A stretch of 64,000 nt of DNA from Streptomyces shenzhenensis (GTDB lineage: Bacteria; Actinomycetota; Actinomycetes; Streptomycetales; Streptomycetaceae), in contig NZ_JAJONF010000004.1 in NCBI RefSeq assembly GCF_021462265.1, forward strand, positions 248,001-312,000, read 5' to 3'. Below, in pieces: positions 17,892-26,669 of this stretch (position 1 is its first letter; each line of letters begins with the position of its first letter). Under the pieces are notes generated by a model, which searched no databases, was not told the origin of the DNA, and worked only from the letters and a program-made list of their open reading frames with translations. Both the position numbers and the translations under genes were made by a program.

Positions 17892-18239
17892 ATGGAAGCC
17901 AGGGCCCAGGCGCGGTACATCCGCGTTACGCCCATGAAGGCCCGCCGCGTGGTGGACCTTATCCGTGGCATGGACGCCACGGAGGCTCAGGCTGTTCTGC
18001 GATTCGCTCCGCAGGCAGCCTCCGTGCCGGTCGGCAAGGTGCTCGACAGCGCCATCGCCAACGCCGCGCACAACTACGACCACACCGACGCCGACAGCCT
18101 CTTCATCTCCGAGGCGTACGTCGACGAGGGCCCGACCCTGAAGCGGTTCCGGCCGCGCGCCCAGGGCCGTGCCTACCGGATCCGCAAGCGGACCAGCCAC
18201 ATCACCGTGGTCGTCAGCAGCAAGGAAGGAACCCGGTAA
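17892..18239 (+). CDS. rplV: 50S ribosomal protein L22
   Basis: A 115-residue protein with [20 protein letters not shown] at the N-terminus and the beta-hairpin that lines the exit tunnel near the C-terminus ([20 protein letters not shown]). Macrolide-resistance changes map to this hairpin in other bacteria; the sequence here looks wild type. A GAGAGGGA ribosome site precedes the ATG at 17892. The stop overlaps the rpsC start (TAATG). Confidence 0.98.
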   Translation: MEARAQARYIRVTPMKARRVVDLIRGMDATEAQAVLRFAPQAASVPVGKVLDSAIANAAHNYDHTDADSLFISEAYVDEGPTLKRFRPRAQGRAYRIRKRTSHITVVVSSKEGTR

Positions 18240-19063
18240 TGGGCCAGAAGGTTAACCCGCATGGGTTCCGGCTCGGCATCACCACGGACTTCAAGTCCCG
18301 GTGGTACGCCGACAAGCTGTACAAGGACTACGTCAAGGAAGACGTCGCCATCCGTCGGATGATGACGTCCGGCATGGAGCGCGCCGGCATCTCCAAGGTG
18401 GAGATCGAGCGCACCCGTGACCGCGTCCGCGTGGACATCCACACCGCGCGTCCGGGCATCGTCATCGGCCGCCGCGGCGCCGAGGCCGACCGTATCCGCG
18501 GTGACCTGGAGAAGCTGACCGGCAAGCAGGTCCAGCTGAACATCCTCGAGGTCAAGAACCCGGAGACGGACGCTCAGCTGGTGGCCCAGGCCGTCGCCGA
18601 GCAACTCTCCTCCCGCGTCTCCTTCCGCCGCGCCATGCGTAAGAGCATGCAGTCGGCGATGAAGGCCGGCGCCAAGGGCATCAAGATCCAGTGCGGTGGC
18701 CGCCTCGGCGGCGCCGAGATGTCCCGCTCGGAGTTCTACCGCGAGGGCCGCGTGCCCCTGCACACGCTCCGCGCGAACGTGGACTACGGCTTCTTCGAGG
18801 CCAAGACGACCTTCGGCCGCATCGGTGTGAAGGTCTGGATCTACAAGGGCGACGTCAAGAACATCGCCGAGGTCCGCGCCGAGAACGCCGCCGCCCGTGC
18901 GGGCAACCGCCCGGCCCGCGGTGGCGCTGCCGACCGTCCGGCCCGTGGTGGCCGCGGTGGCGAGCGGCGCGGTCGCAAGCCGCAGCAGGCTGCCGGCGCC
19001 GAGGCCCCCAAGGCCGAGGCTCCCGCCGCCGCGCCGGCTGAGAGCACCGGAACGGAGGCCTGA
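18239..19063 (+). CDS. rpsC: 30S ribosomal protein S3 with long C-terminal extension
   Basis: A 274-residue protein. The KH domain is present ([20 protein letters not shown], about 78-97) and the C-terminal S3 domain runs to about residue 212. S3 lies at the mRNA entry channel and contributes to helicase action. Beyond the usual length (about 210-230) there is a low-complexity tail of about 55 residues with ARGG repeats followed by an alanine/proline/glutamate-rich end. Such tails are known in high-GC actinobacteria and are probably disordered. Confidence 0.97.
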   Translation: MGQKVNPHGFRLGITTDFKSRWYADKLYKDYVKEDVAIRRMMTSGMERAGISKVEIERTRDRVRVDIHTARPGIVIGRRGAEADRIRGDLEKLTGKQVQLNILEVKNPETDAQLVAQAVAEQLSSRVSFRRAMRKSMQSAMKAGAKGIKIQCGGRLGGAEMSRSEFYREGRVPLHTLRANVDYGFFEAKTTFGRIGVKVWIYKGDVKNIAEVRAENAAARAGNRPARGGAADRPARGGRGGERRGRKPQQAAGAEAPKAEAPAAAPAESTGTEA

Positions 19064-19068
19064 CCGAC

Positions 19069-19488
19069 ATGCTGATCCCCCGTAGGGTCAAGCACCGCAA
19101 GCAGCACCACCCCAAGCGGGACGGCGCTGCCAAGGGCGGCACCCAGGTGTCGTTCGGCGAGTACGGCATCCAGGCGCTCACCCCGGCGTATGTGACGAAC
19201 CGCCAGATCGAGGCCGCTCGTATCGCCATGACGCGTCACATCAAGCGTGGTGGCAAGGTCTGGATCAACATCTACCCGGACCGTCCGCTCACCAAGAAGC
19301 CCGCCGAGACCCGCATGGGTTCCGGTAAGGGTTCTCCGGAGTGGTGGATCGCCAACGTCAAGCCCGGACGCGTGATGTTCGAGCTGTCGTACCCCAACGA
19401 GAAGATCGCCCGTGAGGCGCTGACCCGTGCGGCCCACAAGCTGCCGATGAAGTGCCGGATCGTCAAGCGCGAGGCAGGTGAAGCGTGA
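19069..19488 (+). CDS. rplP: 50S ribosomal protein L16
   Basis: A 139-residue protein starting [20 protein letters not shown], with the conserved [20 protein letters not shown] near residue 80 that contacts the A-site finger and tRNA. L16 organises the aminoacyl-tRNA site. The stop TGA overlaps the ATG of rpmC by one base. Normal length, no anomaly. Confidence 0.98.
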   Translation: MLIPRRVKHRKQHHPKRDGAAKGGTQVSFGEYGIQALTPAYVTNRQIEAARIAMTRHIKRGGKVWINIYPDRPLTKKPAETRMGSGKGSPEWWIANVKPGRVMFELSYPNEKIAREALTRAAHKLPMKCRIVKREAGEA

Positions 19489-19712
19489 TGTCGGCCGGTA
19501 CCAAGGCGTCCGAGCTGCGCGAGCTGGGCAACGAGGAGCTTCTGGGCAAGCTCCGCGAGGCCAAGGAAGAGCTGTTCAATCTCCGCTTCCAGGCGGCGAC
19601 TGGCCAGCTTGAGAACCATGGCCGTCTGAAGGCGGTCCGCAAGGACATCGCGCGGATCTACACCCTGATGCGCGAGCGTGAGCTGGGCATCGAAACGGTG
19701 GAGAGCGCCTGA
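19488..19712 (+). CDS. rpmC: 50S ribosomal protein L29
   Basis: A 74-residue protein; the core [20 protein letters not shown] and [20 protein letters not shown] is diagnostic of L29, a two-helix protein at the tunnel exit near L23. The ATG at 19488 is preferred over the in-frame GTG three bases earlier because it gives the usual TGATG coupling with rplP. It overlaps rpsQ by one base at its end. Confidence 0.97.
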   Translation: MSAGTKASELRELGNEELLGKLREAKEELFNLRFQAATGQLENHGRLKAVRKDIARIYTLMRERELGIETVESA

Positions 19713-19996
19713 TGAGCGAGAGCAACGTGAACGAGAACACTGAGGCGCGCGGCTTCCGCAAGACCCGTGAGGGTCTCGTCGTCAGCGACAAGATGGACAA
19801 GACCGTCGTCGTCGCCGTCGAGGACCGCGTCAAGCACGCGCTGTACGGCAAGGTCATCCGCCGTACGAACAAGCTCAAGGCGCACGACGAGCAGAACGCC
19901 GCGGGCGTCGGCGACCGTGTCCTCCTCATGGAGACCCGGCCGCTGTCCGCGACGAAGCGCTGGCGCGTCGTCGAGATCCTCGAAAAGGCCAAGTAA
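19712..19996 (+). CDS. rpsQ: 30S ribosomal protein S17
   Basis: A 94-residue protein. After an actinobacterial N-terminal extension ([15 protein letters not shown]) the S17 core begins [20 protein letters not shown] and contains [20 protein letters not shown]17 is a primary 16S-binding protein of the OB-fold type. It is the last gene before the hairpin pair at 20000-20065, so it closes the S10 operon proper. Confidence 0.98.
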   Translation: MSESNVNENTEARGFRKTREGLVVSDKMDKTVVVAVEDRVKHALYGKVIRRTNKLKAHDEQNAAGVGDRVLLMETRPLSATKRWRVVEILEKAK

Positions 19997-19999
19997 GTC

Positions 20000-20065
20000 T
20001 CCTGCGGGGCATTCCTCGCAGGACAGTTCCGCCAGGCTCCGGGGGCCGTTCTGAACGGCCCCCGG
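20000..20065 (+). terminator. Two hairpins between S10 and spc operons
   Basis: TCCTGCG (20000-20006) pairs with CGCAGGA (20017-20023). CCGGGGGCCGTT (20039-20050) pairs perfectly with AACGGCCCCCGG (20054-20065) around a 3-base loop. The second ends 28 bases before rplN and has no T-run, so it could be a partial terminator, attenuator or RNA-processing site. It lies exactly at the classical S10/spc boundary, and no promoter is visible in the 28 bases after it. Confidence 0.7.
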
Positions 20066-20093
20066 GGAACCGGCAGACAAACAGGAGATAGAC

Positions 20094-20462
20094 GTGATCC
20101 AGCAGGAGTCGCGACTGCGCGTCGCCGACAACACTGGTGCGAAGGAAATCCTTTGCATCCGTGTGCTCGGTGGCTCCGGTCGCCGCTACGCGGGCATCGG
20201 TGACGTCATCGTCGCCACCGTCAAGGACGCGATCCCCGGTGGCAACGTGAAGAAGGGTGACGTCGTCAAGGCGGTCATCGTTCGCACCGTCAAGGAGCGC
20301 CGTCGTCCGGACGGCTCGTACATCCGCTTCGACGAGAACGCCGCCGTCATTCTGAAGAACGACGGCGACCCTCGCGGCACCCGCATCTTCGGCCCGGTCG
20401 GCCGGGAGCTGCGCGAGAAGAAGTTCATGAAGATCATCTCGCTCGCGCCGGAGGTGCTGTAA
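20094..20462 (+). CDS. rplN: 50S ribosomal protein L14
   Basis: A 122-residue protein starting with GTG ([20 protein letters not shown]) with AGGAGA 9 nt upstream. It contains [20 protein letters not shown], typical of L14, which forms part of the intersubunit bridge with 16S rRNA and contacts ribosome silencing factor. It is the first gene of the spc cluster. rplX follows after two bases. Confidence 0.98.
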   Translation: MIQQESRLRVADNTGAKEILCIRVLGGSGRRYAGIGDVIVATVKDAIPGGNVKKGDVVKAVIVRTVKERRRPDGSYIRFDENAAVILKNDGDPRGTRIFGPVGRELREKKFMKIISLAPEVL

Positions 20463-20464
20463 GC

Positions 20465-20788
20465 ATGAAGATCAAGAAGGGCGACCTGGTCCAGGTCATC
20501 ACCGGTAAGGACAAGGGCAAGCAGGGCAAGGTCATCGCGGCCTACCCCCGCGAGGACCGGGTCCTGGTCGAGGGTGTCAACCGGGTCAAGAAGCACACCA
20601 AGGCCGGCCCGACCGCTCGCGGTTCGCAGGCCGGCGGCATCGTCACGACCGAGGCGCCCGTCCACGTCTCCAACGTCCAGCTGGTCGTTGAGAAGGACGG
20701 CAACAAGGTCGTCACGCGTGTCGGTTACCGCTTCGACGAGGAAGGCAACAAGATCCGCGTTGCCAAGCGGACGGGTGAGGACATCTGA
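20465..20788 (+). CDS. rplX: 50S ribosomal protein L24
   Basis: A 107-residue protein with the N-terminal KOW motif ([19 protein letters not shown]) and the following [11 protein letters not shown]24 is an assembly initiator bound to the 5' end of 23S rRNA. The C-terminus ([20 protein letters not shown]) is standard. The TGATG overlap with rplE couples the two genes. Confidence 0.98.
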   Translation: MKIKKGDLVQVITGKDKGKQGKVIAAYPREDRVLVEGVNRVKKHTKAGPTARGSQAGGIVTTEAPVHVSNVQLVVEKDGNKVVTRVGYRFDEEGNKIRVAKRTGEDI

Positions 20789-21345
20789 TGGCTACCACCA
20801 CTGCTCCGCGTCTGAAGCTGAAGTACCGCGAGGAGATCGCGGGCAAGCTGCGTGACGAGTTCAAGTACGAGAACGTCATGCAGATCCCCGGTCTCGTCAA
20901 GATCGTGGTCAACATGGGTGTCGGCGACGCCGCCCGTGACTCGAAGCTGATCGAGGGCGCGATCCGCGACCTGACCACCATCACCGGTCAGAAGCCGGCC
21001 GTCACCAAGGCCCGCAAGTCCATCGCGCAGTTCAAGCTGCGTGAGGGTCAGCCGATCGGTGCCCACGTCACGCTCCGTGGCGACCGCATGTGGGAGTTCC
21101 TGGACCGCACCCTGTCGCTCGCGCTGCCGCGCATCCGCGACTTCCGCGGCCTGTCCCCCAAGCAGTTCGACGGCCGTGGCAACTACACCTTCGGTCTCAC
21201 GGAGCAGGTCATGTTCCACGAGATCGACCAGGACAAGATCGACCGTACCCGGGGTATGGACATCACCGTGGTGACCACGGCGACCAACGACGCTGAGGGC
21301 CGCGCGCTCCTTCGTCACCTCGGCTTCCCGTTCAAGGAGGCGTGA
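20788..21345 (+). CDS. rplE: 50S ribosomal protein L5
   Basis: A 185-residue protein with [20 protein letters not shown] near residue 31 and [20 protein letters not shown] near residue 114, both diagnostic. L5 binds 5S rRNA and the P-site tRNA. The ATG overlaps the rplX stop and the TGA at 21343 is followed five bases later by the S14 start. In enterobacteria this mRNA region is the S8 repressor target; nothing is shown for this genome. Confidence 0.98.
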   Translation: MATTTAPRLKLKYREEIAGKLRDEFKYENVMQIPGLVKIVVNMGVGDAARDSKLIEGAIRDLTTITGQKPAVTKARKSIAQFKLREGQPIGAHVTLRGDRMWEFLDRTLSLALPRIRDFRGLSPKQFDGRGNYTFGLTEQVMFHEIDQDKIDRTRGMDITVVTTATNDAEGRALLRHLGFPFKEA

Positions 21346-21350
21346 GCGAG

Positions 21351-21536
21351 ATGGCGAAGAAGGCTCTGATTGCCAAGGCTGCTCGCAAGCCCAAGTTCGG
21401 TGTGCGTGGCTACACGCGCTGCCAGCGCTGCGGCCGTCCGCACTCCGTGTACCGCAAGTTCGGCCTGTGCCGTGTGTGCCTTCGTGAGATGGCTCACCGC
21501 GGCGAGCTGCCGGGCGTGACCAAGAGCTCCTGGTAA
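21351..21536 (+). CDS. rpsZ: 30S ribosomal protein S14, zinc-binding type Z
   Basis: A 61-residue protein with a four-cysteine zinc site, CQRC and CRVC, in [19 protein letters not shown] and [17 protein letters not shown]. This is the short, zinc-containing (C+) S14; many actinobacteria also carry a longer zinc-free paralogue under Zur control elsewhere, which is not in this window. It assembles into the 30S head next to S3 and S10. ATG 21351 has GGAGG 10 nt upstream, inside the rplE end. Confidence 0.97.
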   Translation: MAKKALIAKAARKPKFGVRGYTRCQRCGRPHSVYRKFGLCRVCLREMAHRGELPGVTKSSW

Positions 21537-21580
21537 TCCCCCTTTTAGGGATTTCAGGGGCTCTCGGTAAGCAATGGGCG

Positions 21581-21633
21581 TGTCAGGCGCCCACCCTTTC
21601 ATGGCTTAGGCTTGGAGGGTTGGGCGCCTGACA
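21581..21633 (+). promoter_or_regulatory. Strong hairpin between S14 and S8 genes
   Basis: TGTCAGGCGCCCA (from 21581) pairs with TGGGCGCCTGACA (ending 21633), with a further ACCCT/AGGGT-like extension and an AT-richer loop containing CATGGCTTAGG. It lies in a 213-base gap that splits the spc cluster. No T-run follows, so it may be a processing, attenuation or protein-binding structure rather than a simple terminator. A purine-rich site (GGGGAGAGGG) and a long spacer follow before rpsH. Confidence 0.6.
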
Positions 21634-21749
21634 GTCGCCCGTACGACTTACTACGCCGTAGGTCCACCGCGCCGCACCCGTCCCGTCTCGGATCGGGGAG
21701 AGGGATGGCGCACCAGGAAACCCCGGCGAGAGAGGCCACAGGCCAATTC

Positions 21750-22148
21750 ATGACCATGACTGATCCGATCGCAGACATGCTGACGCGTCTGCGGAACGCG
21801 AACTCGGCGTACCACGACTCTGTGACGATGCCGGCGTCCAAGATCAAGTCTCACATCGCGGAGATCCTCCAGCAGGAGGGCTTCATCACGGGCTGGAAGG
21901 TCGAGGACGCCGAGGTCGGCAAGAACCTCGTCCTGGACCTGAAGTTCGGTCCGAACCGTGAGCGCTCCATCGCGGGCATCAAGCGGATCTCCAAGCCCGG
22001 TCTCCGGGTGTACGCGAAGTCCACCTCCCTGCCGAAGGTGCTGGGCGGCCTCGGCGTGGCGATCATCTCCACGTCGCACGGTCTCCTCACCGACAAGCAG
22101 GCCGGCAAGAAGGGCGTAGGCGGGGAAGTCCTCGCCTACGTCTGGTAG
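21750..22148 (+). CDS. rpsH: 30S ribosomal protein S8
   Basis: A 132-residue protein starting [20 protein letters not shown], the usual S8 N-terminus; ATG 21750 gives the family length, although an upstream open frame exists. The C-terminal [20 protein letters not shown] binds helix 21 of 16S rRNA. In other bacteria S8 represses the spc operon by binding mRNA; the hairpin at 21581-21633, just upstream of this gene, is worth comparing with that site. rplF follows after 24 bases. Confidence 0.98.
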   Translation: MTMTDPIADMLTRLRNANSAYHDSVTMPASKIKSHIAEILQQEGFITGWKVEDAEVGKNLVLDLKFGPNRERSIAGIKRISKPGLRVYAKSTSLPKVLGGLGVAIISTSHGLLTDKQAGKKGVGGEVLAYVW

Positions 22149-22172
22149 CAGAAGGGAACGGAGGAAACAGCT

Positions 22173-22712
22173 ATGTCGCGTATCGGCAAGCTCCCCATCG
22201 CGGTTCCCGCCGGCGTGGACGTCACCATCGACGGCCGCACGGTGCAGGTCAAGGGCCCCAAGGGCGAGCTGACCCACACCATCGTGGCTCCGATCGACAT
22301 CGCCAAGGGCGAGGACGGCACTCTCGCGGTGACCCGCCCCAACGACGAGCGTCAGAGCAAGGCCCTGCACGGCCTGTCCCGCACGCTGGTGGCGAACATG
22401 ATCACCGGCGTGACCCAGGGTTACGTGAAGAAGCTCGAGATCAGCGGTGTCGGTTACCGCGTGACCGCCAAGGGCTCGAACCTCGAGTTCGCGCTCGGTT
22501 ACAGCCACCCGATCGTGGTCGAGGCCCCCGAGGGCATCACCTTCAAGGTCGAGGCTCCGACCCGTTTCTCGGTCGAGGGCATCGACAAGCAGAAGGTCGG
22601 CGAGGTCGCGGCCAACATCCGCAAGCTGCGCAAGCCCGACCCGTACAAGGCCAAGGGCGTCAAGTACGAGGGCGAAGTCATCCGCCGCAAGGTCGGAAAG
22701 GCGGGTAAGTAA
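22173..22712 (+). CDS. rplF: 50S ribosomal protein L6
   Basis: A 179-residue protein starting [20 protein letters not shown], with the C-terminal L6 signature [21 protein letters not shown]6 has two similar folds and sits near the GTPase-associated region. A GGAGG site is present upstream. Length and sequence are standard; rplR follows after three bases. Confidence 0.98.
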   Translation: MSRIGKLPIAVPAGVDVTIDGRTVQVKGPKGELTHTIVAPIDIAKGEDGTLAVTRPNDERQSKALHGLSRTLVANMITGVTQGYVKKLEISGVGYRVTAKGSNLEFALGYSHPIVVEAPEGITFKVEAPTRFSVEGIDKQKVGEVAANIRKLRKPDPYKAKGVKYEGEVIRRKVGKAGK

Positions 22713-22715
22713 GCC

Positions 22716-23099
22716 ATGGCATACGGGCAGAAGATCCTCAAGGGCGACGCCTACAAGCGCGCCGCGATCAAGCGCCGTCACATCCGGATCCGCAAGAACA
22801 TCTCCGGTACGGCGGAGCGTCCCCGTCTGGTCGTGACCCGCTCCAACCGCCACATCGTGGCGCAGGTGATCGACGACCTGAAGGGCCACACCCTGGCTTC
22901 CGCGTCCACTCTGGACGCGTCGGTCCGCGGTGGCGAGGGCGACAAGTCCGCGCAGGCCAAGCAGGTCGGCGCCCTGGTCGCCGAGCGTGCCAAGGCCGCC
23001 GGTGTCGAGGCCGTGGTGTTCGACCGTGGTGGCAACCAGTACGCCGGGCGCATCGCCGCCCTGGCGGACGCCGCCCGCGAAGCCGGGCTCAAGTTCTGA
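22716..23099 (+). CDS. rplR: 50S ribosomal protein L18
   Basis: A 127-residue protein with the basic N-terminus ([20 protein letters not shown]) that binds 5S rRNA and the C-terminal [21 protein letters not shown]18 links 5S rRNA to the central protuberance together with L5. ATG 22716 follows AAAGGCGGGTAAGTAAGCC. Normal length. Confidence 0.98.
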   Translation: MAYGQKILKGDAYKRAAIKRRHIRIRKNISGTAERPRLVVTRSNRHIVAQVIDDLKGHTLASASTLDASVRGGEGDKSAQAKQVGALVAERAKAAGVEAVVFDRGGNQYAGRIAALADAAREAGLKF

Positions 23100-23135
23100 G
23101 CCGCTTGTAGCTAGCGGAAAGAGAGAGGTAATCCA

Positions 23136-23741
23136 ATGGCTGGACCCCAGCGCCGCGGTGGCGGTGCCGGTGGCGGCGAGCGGCGGGACCGGAAGGGCCG
23201 TGACGGCGGCGCTGCTGCCGCCGAGAAGACCGCGTACGTTGAGCGCGTTGTCGCGATCAACCGCGTCGCCAAGGTTGTGAAGGGTGGTCGTCGCTTCAGC
23301 TTCACCGCGCTGGTCGTGGTGGGCGACGGTGACGGCACCGTGGGTGTCGGTTACGGCAAGGCCAAGGAGGTGCCGGCCGCCATCGCCAAGGGCGTTGAGG
23401 AGGCCAAGAAGCACTTCTTCAAGGTCCCGCGTATCCAGGGCACCATCCCTCACCCCATCCAGGGTGAGAAGGCCGCCGGTGTCGTTCTCCTCAAGCCGGC
23501 TTCGCCGGGTACCGGTGTTATCGCCGGTGGTCCCGTGCGCGCCGTCCTGGAGTGCGCCGGTATCCACGACGTGCTGTCGAAGTCGCTCGGCTCCGACAAC
23601 GCGATCAACATCGTGCACGCGACCGTGGCGGCCCTGAAGGGCCTGCAGCGTCCCGAGGAGATCGCGGCCCGCCGTGGTCTGCCCCTCGAGGACGTCGCCC
23701 CCGCGGCTCTGCTTCGTGCGCGTGCGGGAGCGGGTGCGTAA
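23136..23741 (+). CDS. rpsE: 30S ribosomal protein S5
   Basis: A 201-residue protein. A glycine/arginine-rich N-terminal tail ([20 protein letters not shown]) typical of high-GC actinobacteria precedes the S5 core, which begins [40 protein letters not shown] is also visible. S5 affects decoding accuracy and mRNA entry. GAGAGAGGTAATCC supplies the ribosome site. The TAATG overlap couples it to rpmD. Confidence 0.98.
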   Translation: MAGPQRRGGGAGGGERRDRKGRDGGAAAAEKTAYVERVVAINRVAKVVKGGRRFSFTALVVVGDGDGTVGVGYGKAKEVPAAIAKGVEEAKKHFFKVPRIQGTIPHPIQGEKAAGVVLLKPASPGTGVIAGGPVRAVLECAGIHDVLSKSLGSDNAINIVHATVAALKGLQRPEEIAARRGLPLEDVAPAALLRARAGAGA

Positions 23742-23923
23742 TGGCTCGCCTCAAGGTCACGCAGACGAAGTCGTACATCGGCAGCAAGCAGAACCACCGT
23801 GACACCCTGCGGTCCCTTGGTCTCAAGGGGATCAACACCGTGGTCGTCAAGGAGGACCGCCCCGAGTTCCGCGGCATGGTGCACACCGTCCGCCACCTCG
23901 TGACGGTTGAGGAGGTCGACTGA
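23741..23923 (+). CDS. rpmD: 50S ribosomal protein L30
   Basis: A 60-residue protein, [20 protein letters not shown] then [15 protein letters not shown], which is a full-length bacterial L30. L30 is a small surface protein of the large subunit. The ATG at 23741 overlaps the rpsE stop by one base. rplO follows after two bases. Confidence 0.97.
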   Translation: MARLKVTQTKSYIGSKQNHRDTLRSLGLKGINTVVVKEDRPEFRGMVHTVRHLVTVEEVD

Positions 23924-23925
23924 TC

Positions 23926-24381
23926 ATGGCGGAGAACAACCCGCTCAAGATCCACAACCTCCGTCCCGCCCCGGGCGCCAAGACCGCCAAGACCCGTGTC
24001 GGTCGTGGTGAGGCGTCGAAGGGTAAGACGGCCGGTCGTGGTACCAAGGGTACGAAGGCCCGTTACCAGGTTCCGGAGCGCTTCGAGGGTGGCCAGATGC
24101 CCCTCCACATGCGTCTTCCGAAGCTGAAGGGCTTCAAGAACCCGTTCAAGACCGAATACCAGGTCGTGAACCTCGACAAGCTGGCCGCGCTGTACCCCGA
24201 GGGTGGCGAGGTCACCGTCGAGGGTCTGGTGGCCAAGGGCGCCGTTCGCAAGAACGCGCTCGTCAAGGTCCTCGGCCAGGGTGAGGTCTCCGTGGCGCTG
24301 CAGGTGACGGTCGACGCCGTCTCCGGCTCCGCCAAGGAGAAGATCACCGCCGCCGGCGGCACTGTCACCGAGCTCGTCTGA
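23926..24381 (+). CDS. rplO: 50S ribosomal protein L15
   Basis: A 151-residue protein with the basic N-terminal extension [20 protein letters not shown] and [20 protein letters not shown], followed by the globular domain ending [16 protein letters not shown]15 is a late-assembly protein inside the large subunit. A TGATC-ATG coupling joins it to rpmD. It is the last gene before the terminator at 24418. Confidence 0.98.
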   Translation: MAENNPLKIHNLRPAPGAKTAKTRVGRGEASKGKTAGRGTKGTKARYQVPERFEGGQMPLHMRLPKLKGFKNPFKTEYQVVNLDKLAALYPEGGEVTVEGLVAKGAVRKNALVKVLGQGEVSVALQVTVDAVSGSAKEKITAAGGTVTELV

Positions 24382-24417
24382 GTTTTCCGGACGTCTCGAT
24401 GACGTAAGCGAATCCCG

Positions 24418-24450
24418 ACCGGGGATACCTCACAATGAGGTATCCCCGGT
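24418..24450 (+). terminator. Perfect 15-bp hairpin after rplO
   Basis: ACCGGGGATACCTCA (24418-24432) pairs without mismatch with TGAGGTATCCCCGGT (24436-24450) around loop CAA. TGGTCGTTCCT follows, a weak T-rich tail. It separates the spc ribosomal genes from secY, so secY probably needs its own promoter. Confidence 0.85.
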
Positions 24451-24456
24451 TGGTCG

Positions 24457-24567
24457 TTCCTAGGGGGCAGTGCGGCCGGTAAGGTGGCCAGCACTGTTCT
24501 TTTCTCATTCGTCGAACCTCAAGACCGTCACCCTTGACGCAGTTGCGCGGGGGTCGCAGGAGGCACC
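24457..24567 (+). promoter_or_regulatory. Candidate secY promoter and ribosome site
   Basis: TTCCTA (24457-24462) and TAAGGT (24480-24485) are spaced 17 bp. The -10 is a good Streptomyces match; the -35 is weak. GCAGGAGG lies just before the GTG start of secY. The leader would be about 75 nt. The alternative is read-through of the hairpin upstream. Confidence 0.4.
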
Positions 24568-25881
24568 GTGCTCACCGCGTTCGCCCGGGCGTTCAGGACG
24601 CCCGACCTGCGCAAGAAGCTGCTCTTCACGCTCGGCATCATCGTGGTGTACCGGGTCGGTACCCACATCCCGATCCCCGGCGTCAACTACAAAGCCGTCC
24701 AGACGTGTGTCAGTGAGGCGTCCGGCAACCAGGGCCTCTTCGGTCTGGTGAACATGTTCAGCGGTGGCGCGCTGCTGCAGATCACGGTCTTCGCGCTCGG
24801 CATCATGCCGTACATCACGGCCAGCATCATCCTTCAGCTGCTGACCGTGGTCATCCCGCGCCTGGAAGCCCTGAAGAAGGAGGGCCAGGCGGGTACGGCG
24901 AAGATCACGCAGTACACCCGTTACCTGACGGTGGCGCTCGCCATCCTGCAGGGCACCGGCCTGGTGGCCACCGCCCGCAGCGGCGCCCTGTTCTCCGGCT
25001 GCACGGTCGCCTCCAGCATCGTCCCGGACCAGGCGATCTTCACCACCATCACCATGGTCATCTGCATGACCGCCGGTACGGCCGTGGTCATGTGGCTCGG
25101 CGAGCTGATCACCGACCGCGGCATCGGCAACGGCATGTCGATCCTGATGTTCATCTCGATCGCCGCGACCTTCCCGTCGGCGCTGTGGGCCATCAAGAAG
25201 CAGGGCACCCTGGCCGGCGGCTGGATCGAGTTCGGCTCGGTCATCGCGGTGGGTCTGGTCATGGTCGCGCTGGTGGTCTTCGTCGAGCAGGCCCAGCGCC
25301 GCGTTCCGGTGCAGTACGCGAAGCGCATGATCGGCCGCCGTTCCTACGGCGGTACGTCTACGTACATCCCGCTCAAGGTGAACCAGGCCGGTGTGATTCC
25401 GGTCATCTTCGCCTCTTCGCTGCTCTACATTCCGGCGCTCGTGGCGCAGTTCGCCGGCGGGAACTCGGGCTGGAAGGACTGGATCACCCAGAACCTCACC
25501 AAGGGTGACCATCCGATTTACATTGTTTCGTACTTCTTGCTCATCGTGTTCTTCGCGTTCTTCTACGTCGCCATTTCCTTCAACCCCGAGGAAGTGGCCG
25601 ACAACATGAAGAAGTATGGTGGCTTCATCCCGGGCATCCGGGCTGGCCGACCGACCGCTGAGTACCTCTCGTACGTGCTCAACCGGATCACCTGGCCGGG
25701 TTCGCTGTATCTGGGGCTGATCGCTCTCGTGCCGACGATGGCGTTGGTGGGCTTTGGGGCGAGCAACAACTTCCCGTTCGGTGGCACCAGCATCCTGATC
25801 ATCGTGGGTGTGGGCCTCGAGACGGTGAAGCAGATCGAGAGTCAGCTTCAGCAGCGCAATTACGAAGGGTTCCTCCGCTGA
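24568..25881 (+). CDS. secY: Preprotein translocase channel subunit SecY
   Basis: A 437-residue, ten-helix membrane protein starting MLTAFARAFRTPDLRKKLLF from GTG 24568 (AGGAGG upstream). Helix 2 and plug region: PGVNYKAVQTCVSEASGNQG then LFGLVNMFSGGALLQITVFA. Conserved cytoplasmic loops include PVQYAKRMIGRR (loop C4) and the C5-loop region with FNPEEVADNMKKYGGFIPGI and RAGRPTAEYL. SecY with SecE and SecG forms the Sec channel. Codons for helix 8 (about 25505-25585) include an unusual cluster of ATT, GTT and TTG. The TGA overlaps the adk ATG. Confidence 0.98.
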   Translation: MLTAFARAFRTPDLRKKLLFTLGIIVVYRVGTHIPIPGVNYKAVQTCVSEASGNQGLFGLVNMFSGGALLQITVFALGIMPYITASIILQLLTVVIPRLEALKKEGQAGTAKITQYTRYLTVALAILQGTGLVATARSGALFSGCTVASSIVPDQAIFTTITMVICMTAGTAVVMWLGELITDRGIGNGMSILMFISIAATFPSALWAIKKQGTLAGGWIEFGSVIAVGLVMVALVVFVEQAQRRVPVQYAKRMIGRRSYGGTSTYIPLKVNQAGVIPVIFASSLLYIPALVAQFAGGNSGWKDWITQNLTKGDHPIYIVSYFLLIVFFAFFYVAISFNPEEVADNMKKYGGFIPGIRAGRPTAEYLSYVLNRITWPGSLYLGLIALVPTMALVGFGASNNFPFGGTSILIIVGVGLETVKQIESQLQQRNYEGFLR

Positions 25882-26546
25882 TGCGAATCGTCCTCGTCGG
25901 GCCGCCTGGCGCCGGTAAGGGAACGCAAGCCGTTCGCCTTGCCAAGGAGCTGAAGATCCCGCACATCTCCACGGGCGACCTGTTCCGCGCCAACATCAGC
26001 CAGGAGACGGAACTCGGGAAACTCGCGAAGTCCTACATGGACGCCGGCAACCTGGTCCCCGACGAGGTCACCATCGCCATGGCCAAGGACCGCATGGAGC
26101 AGGAGGACGCCGTGAACGGCTTCCTGCTCGACGGTTTCCCGCGCAACGTCTCGCAGGCCGAGGCGCTCGACGAACTGCTGAAGGCCGAGAAGATCAAGCT
26201 GGACGCCGTGCTCGACCTCGAAGTCCCCGAGGAAGAGGTCGTCAAGCGGATCGCCGGGCGACGCCTGTGCCGTAACAAGGCGGAGCACGTCTTCCACGTG
26301 ACGTACAGCCCGCCGAAGGCGGAGGGCGTCTGCGACGTCTGCGGCGGCGAGCTCTACCAGCGCGACGACGACTCCGAGGACACCGTCCGCACCCGGCTCG
26401 AGGTCTACCACACGCAGACCGAGCCGATCATCGACTACTACAAGGCGCAGGGCCTGGTCGCGACGATCTCCGCCCTGGGCCCGGTGGACGAGGTCACCAA
26501 GCGGGCGATGGACGCGCTCAAGCGTGACGGGGACGACGAGAAGTAG
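25881..26546 (+). CDS. adk: Adenylate kinase
   Basis: A 221-residue long-form adenylate kinase (ATP + AMP to 2 ADP). P-loop GPPGAGKGTQA at residues 7-17, AMP-binding HISTGDLFRANI near 35, DGFPRN near 84, and a full LID domain. The LID has CRNKAEH and CDVC-GGELYQR where zinc-type enzymes carry C-x2-C and C-x2-C/D, so the metal site is incomplete, as in many actinobacteria. It is translationally coupled to secY (TGATG), the conserved secY-adk-map order. A terminator follows. Confidence 0.97.
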   Translation: MRIVLVGPPGAGKGTQAVRLAKELKIPHISTGDLFRANISQETELGKLAKSYMDAGNLVPDEVTIAMAKDRMEQEDAVNGFLLDGFPRNVSQAEALDELLKAEKIKLDAVLDLEVPEEEVVKRIAGRRLCRNKAEHVFHVTYSPPKAEGVCDVCGGELYQRDDDSEDTVRTRLEVYHTQTEPIIDYYKAQGLVATISALGPVDEVTKRAMDALKRDGDDEK

Positions 26547-26559
26547 TCCCTCGGCGGTT

Positions 26560-26591
26560 CGGCCGCGGTGCCCTCCCGGGTGCCGCGGCCG
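26560..26591 (+). terminator. Terminator after adk
   Basis: CGGCCGCGGTGCCC (26560-26573) and GGGTGCCGCGGCCG (26578-26591) form a stem with two mismatched positions and a 4-base loop. The following TACTGTTGTGTTTCGTG is T-rich. This fits a factor-independent terminator that separates secY-adk from map. Confidence 0.7.
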
Positions 26592-26669
26592 TACTGTTGT
26601 GTTTCGTGTTCGTGTTCGGCTGACGCCGACGTCGACGTTGTCGCGAGTGATGGAGAGCGCAGGCCACCC

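Noticed and set aside
21651..23618. 655-residue minus-strand open frame
   Set aside because: Exactly antisense to rpsH-rplF-rplR-rpsE, low complexity, no motifs.
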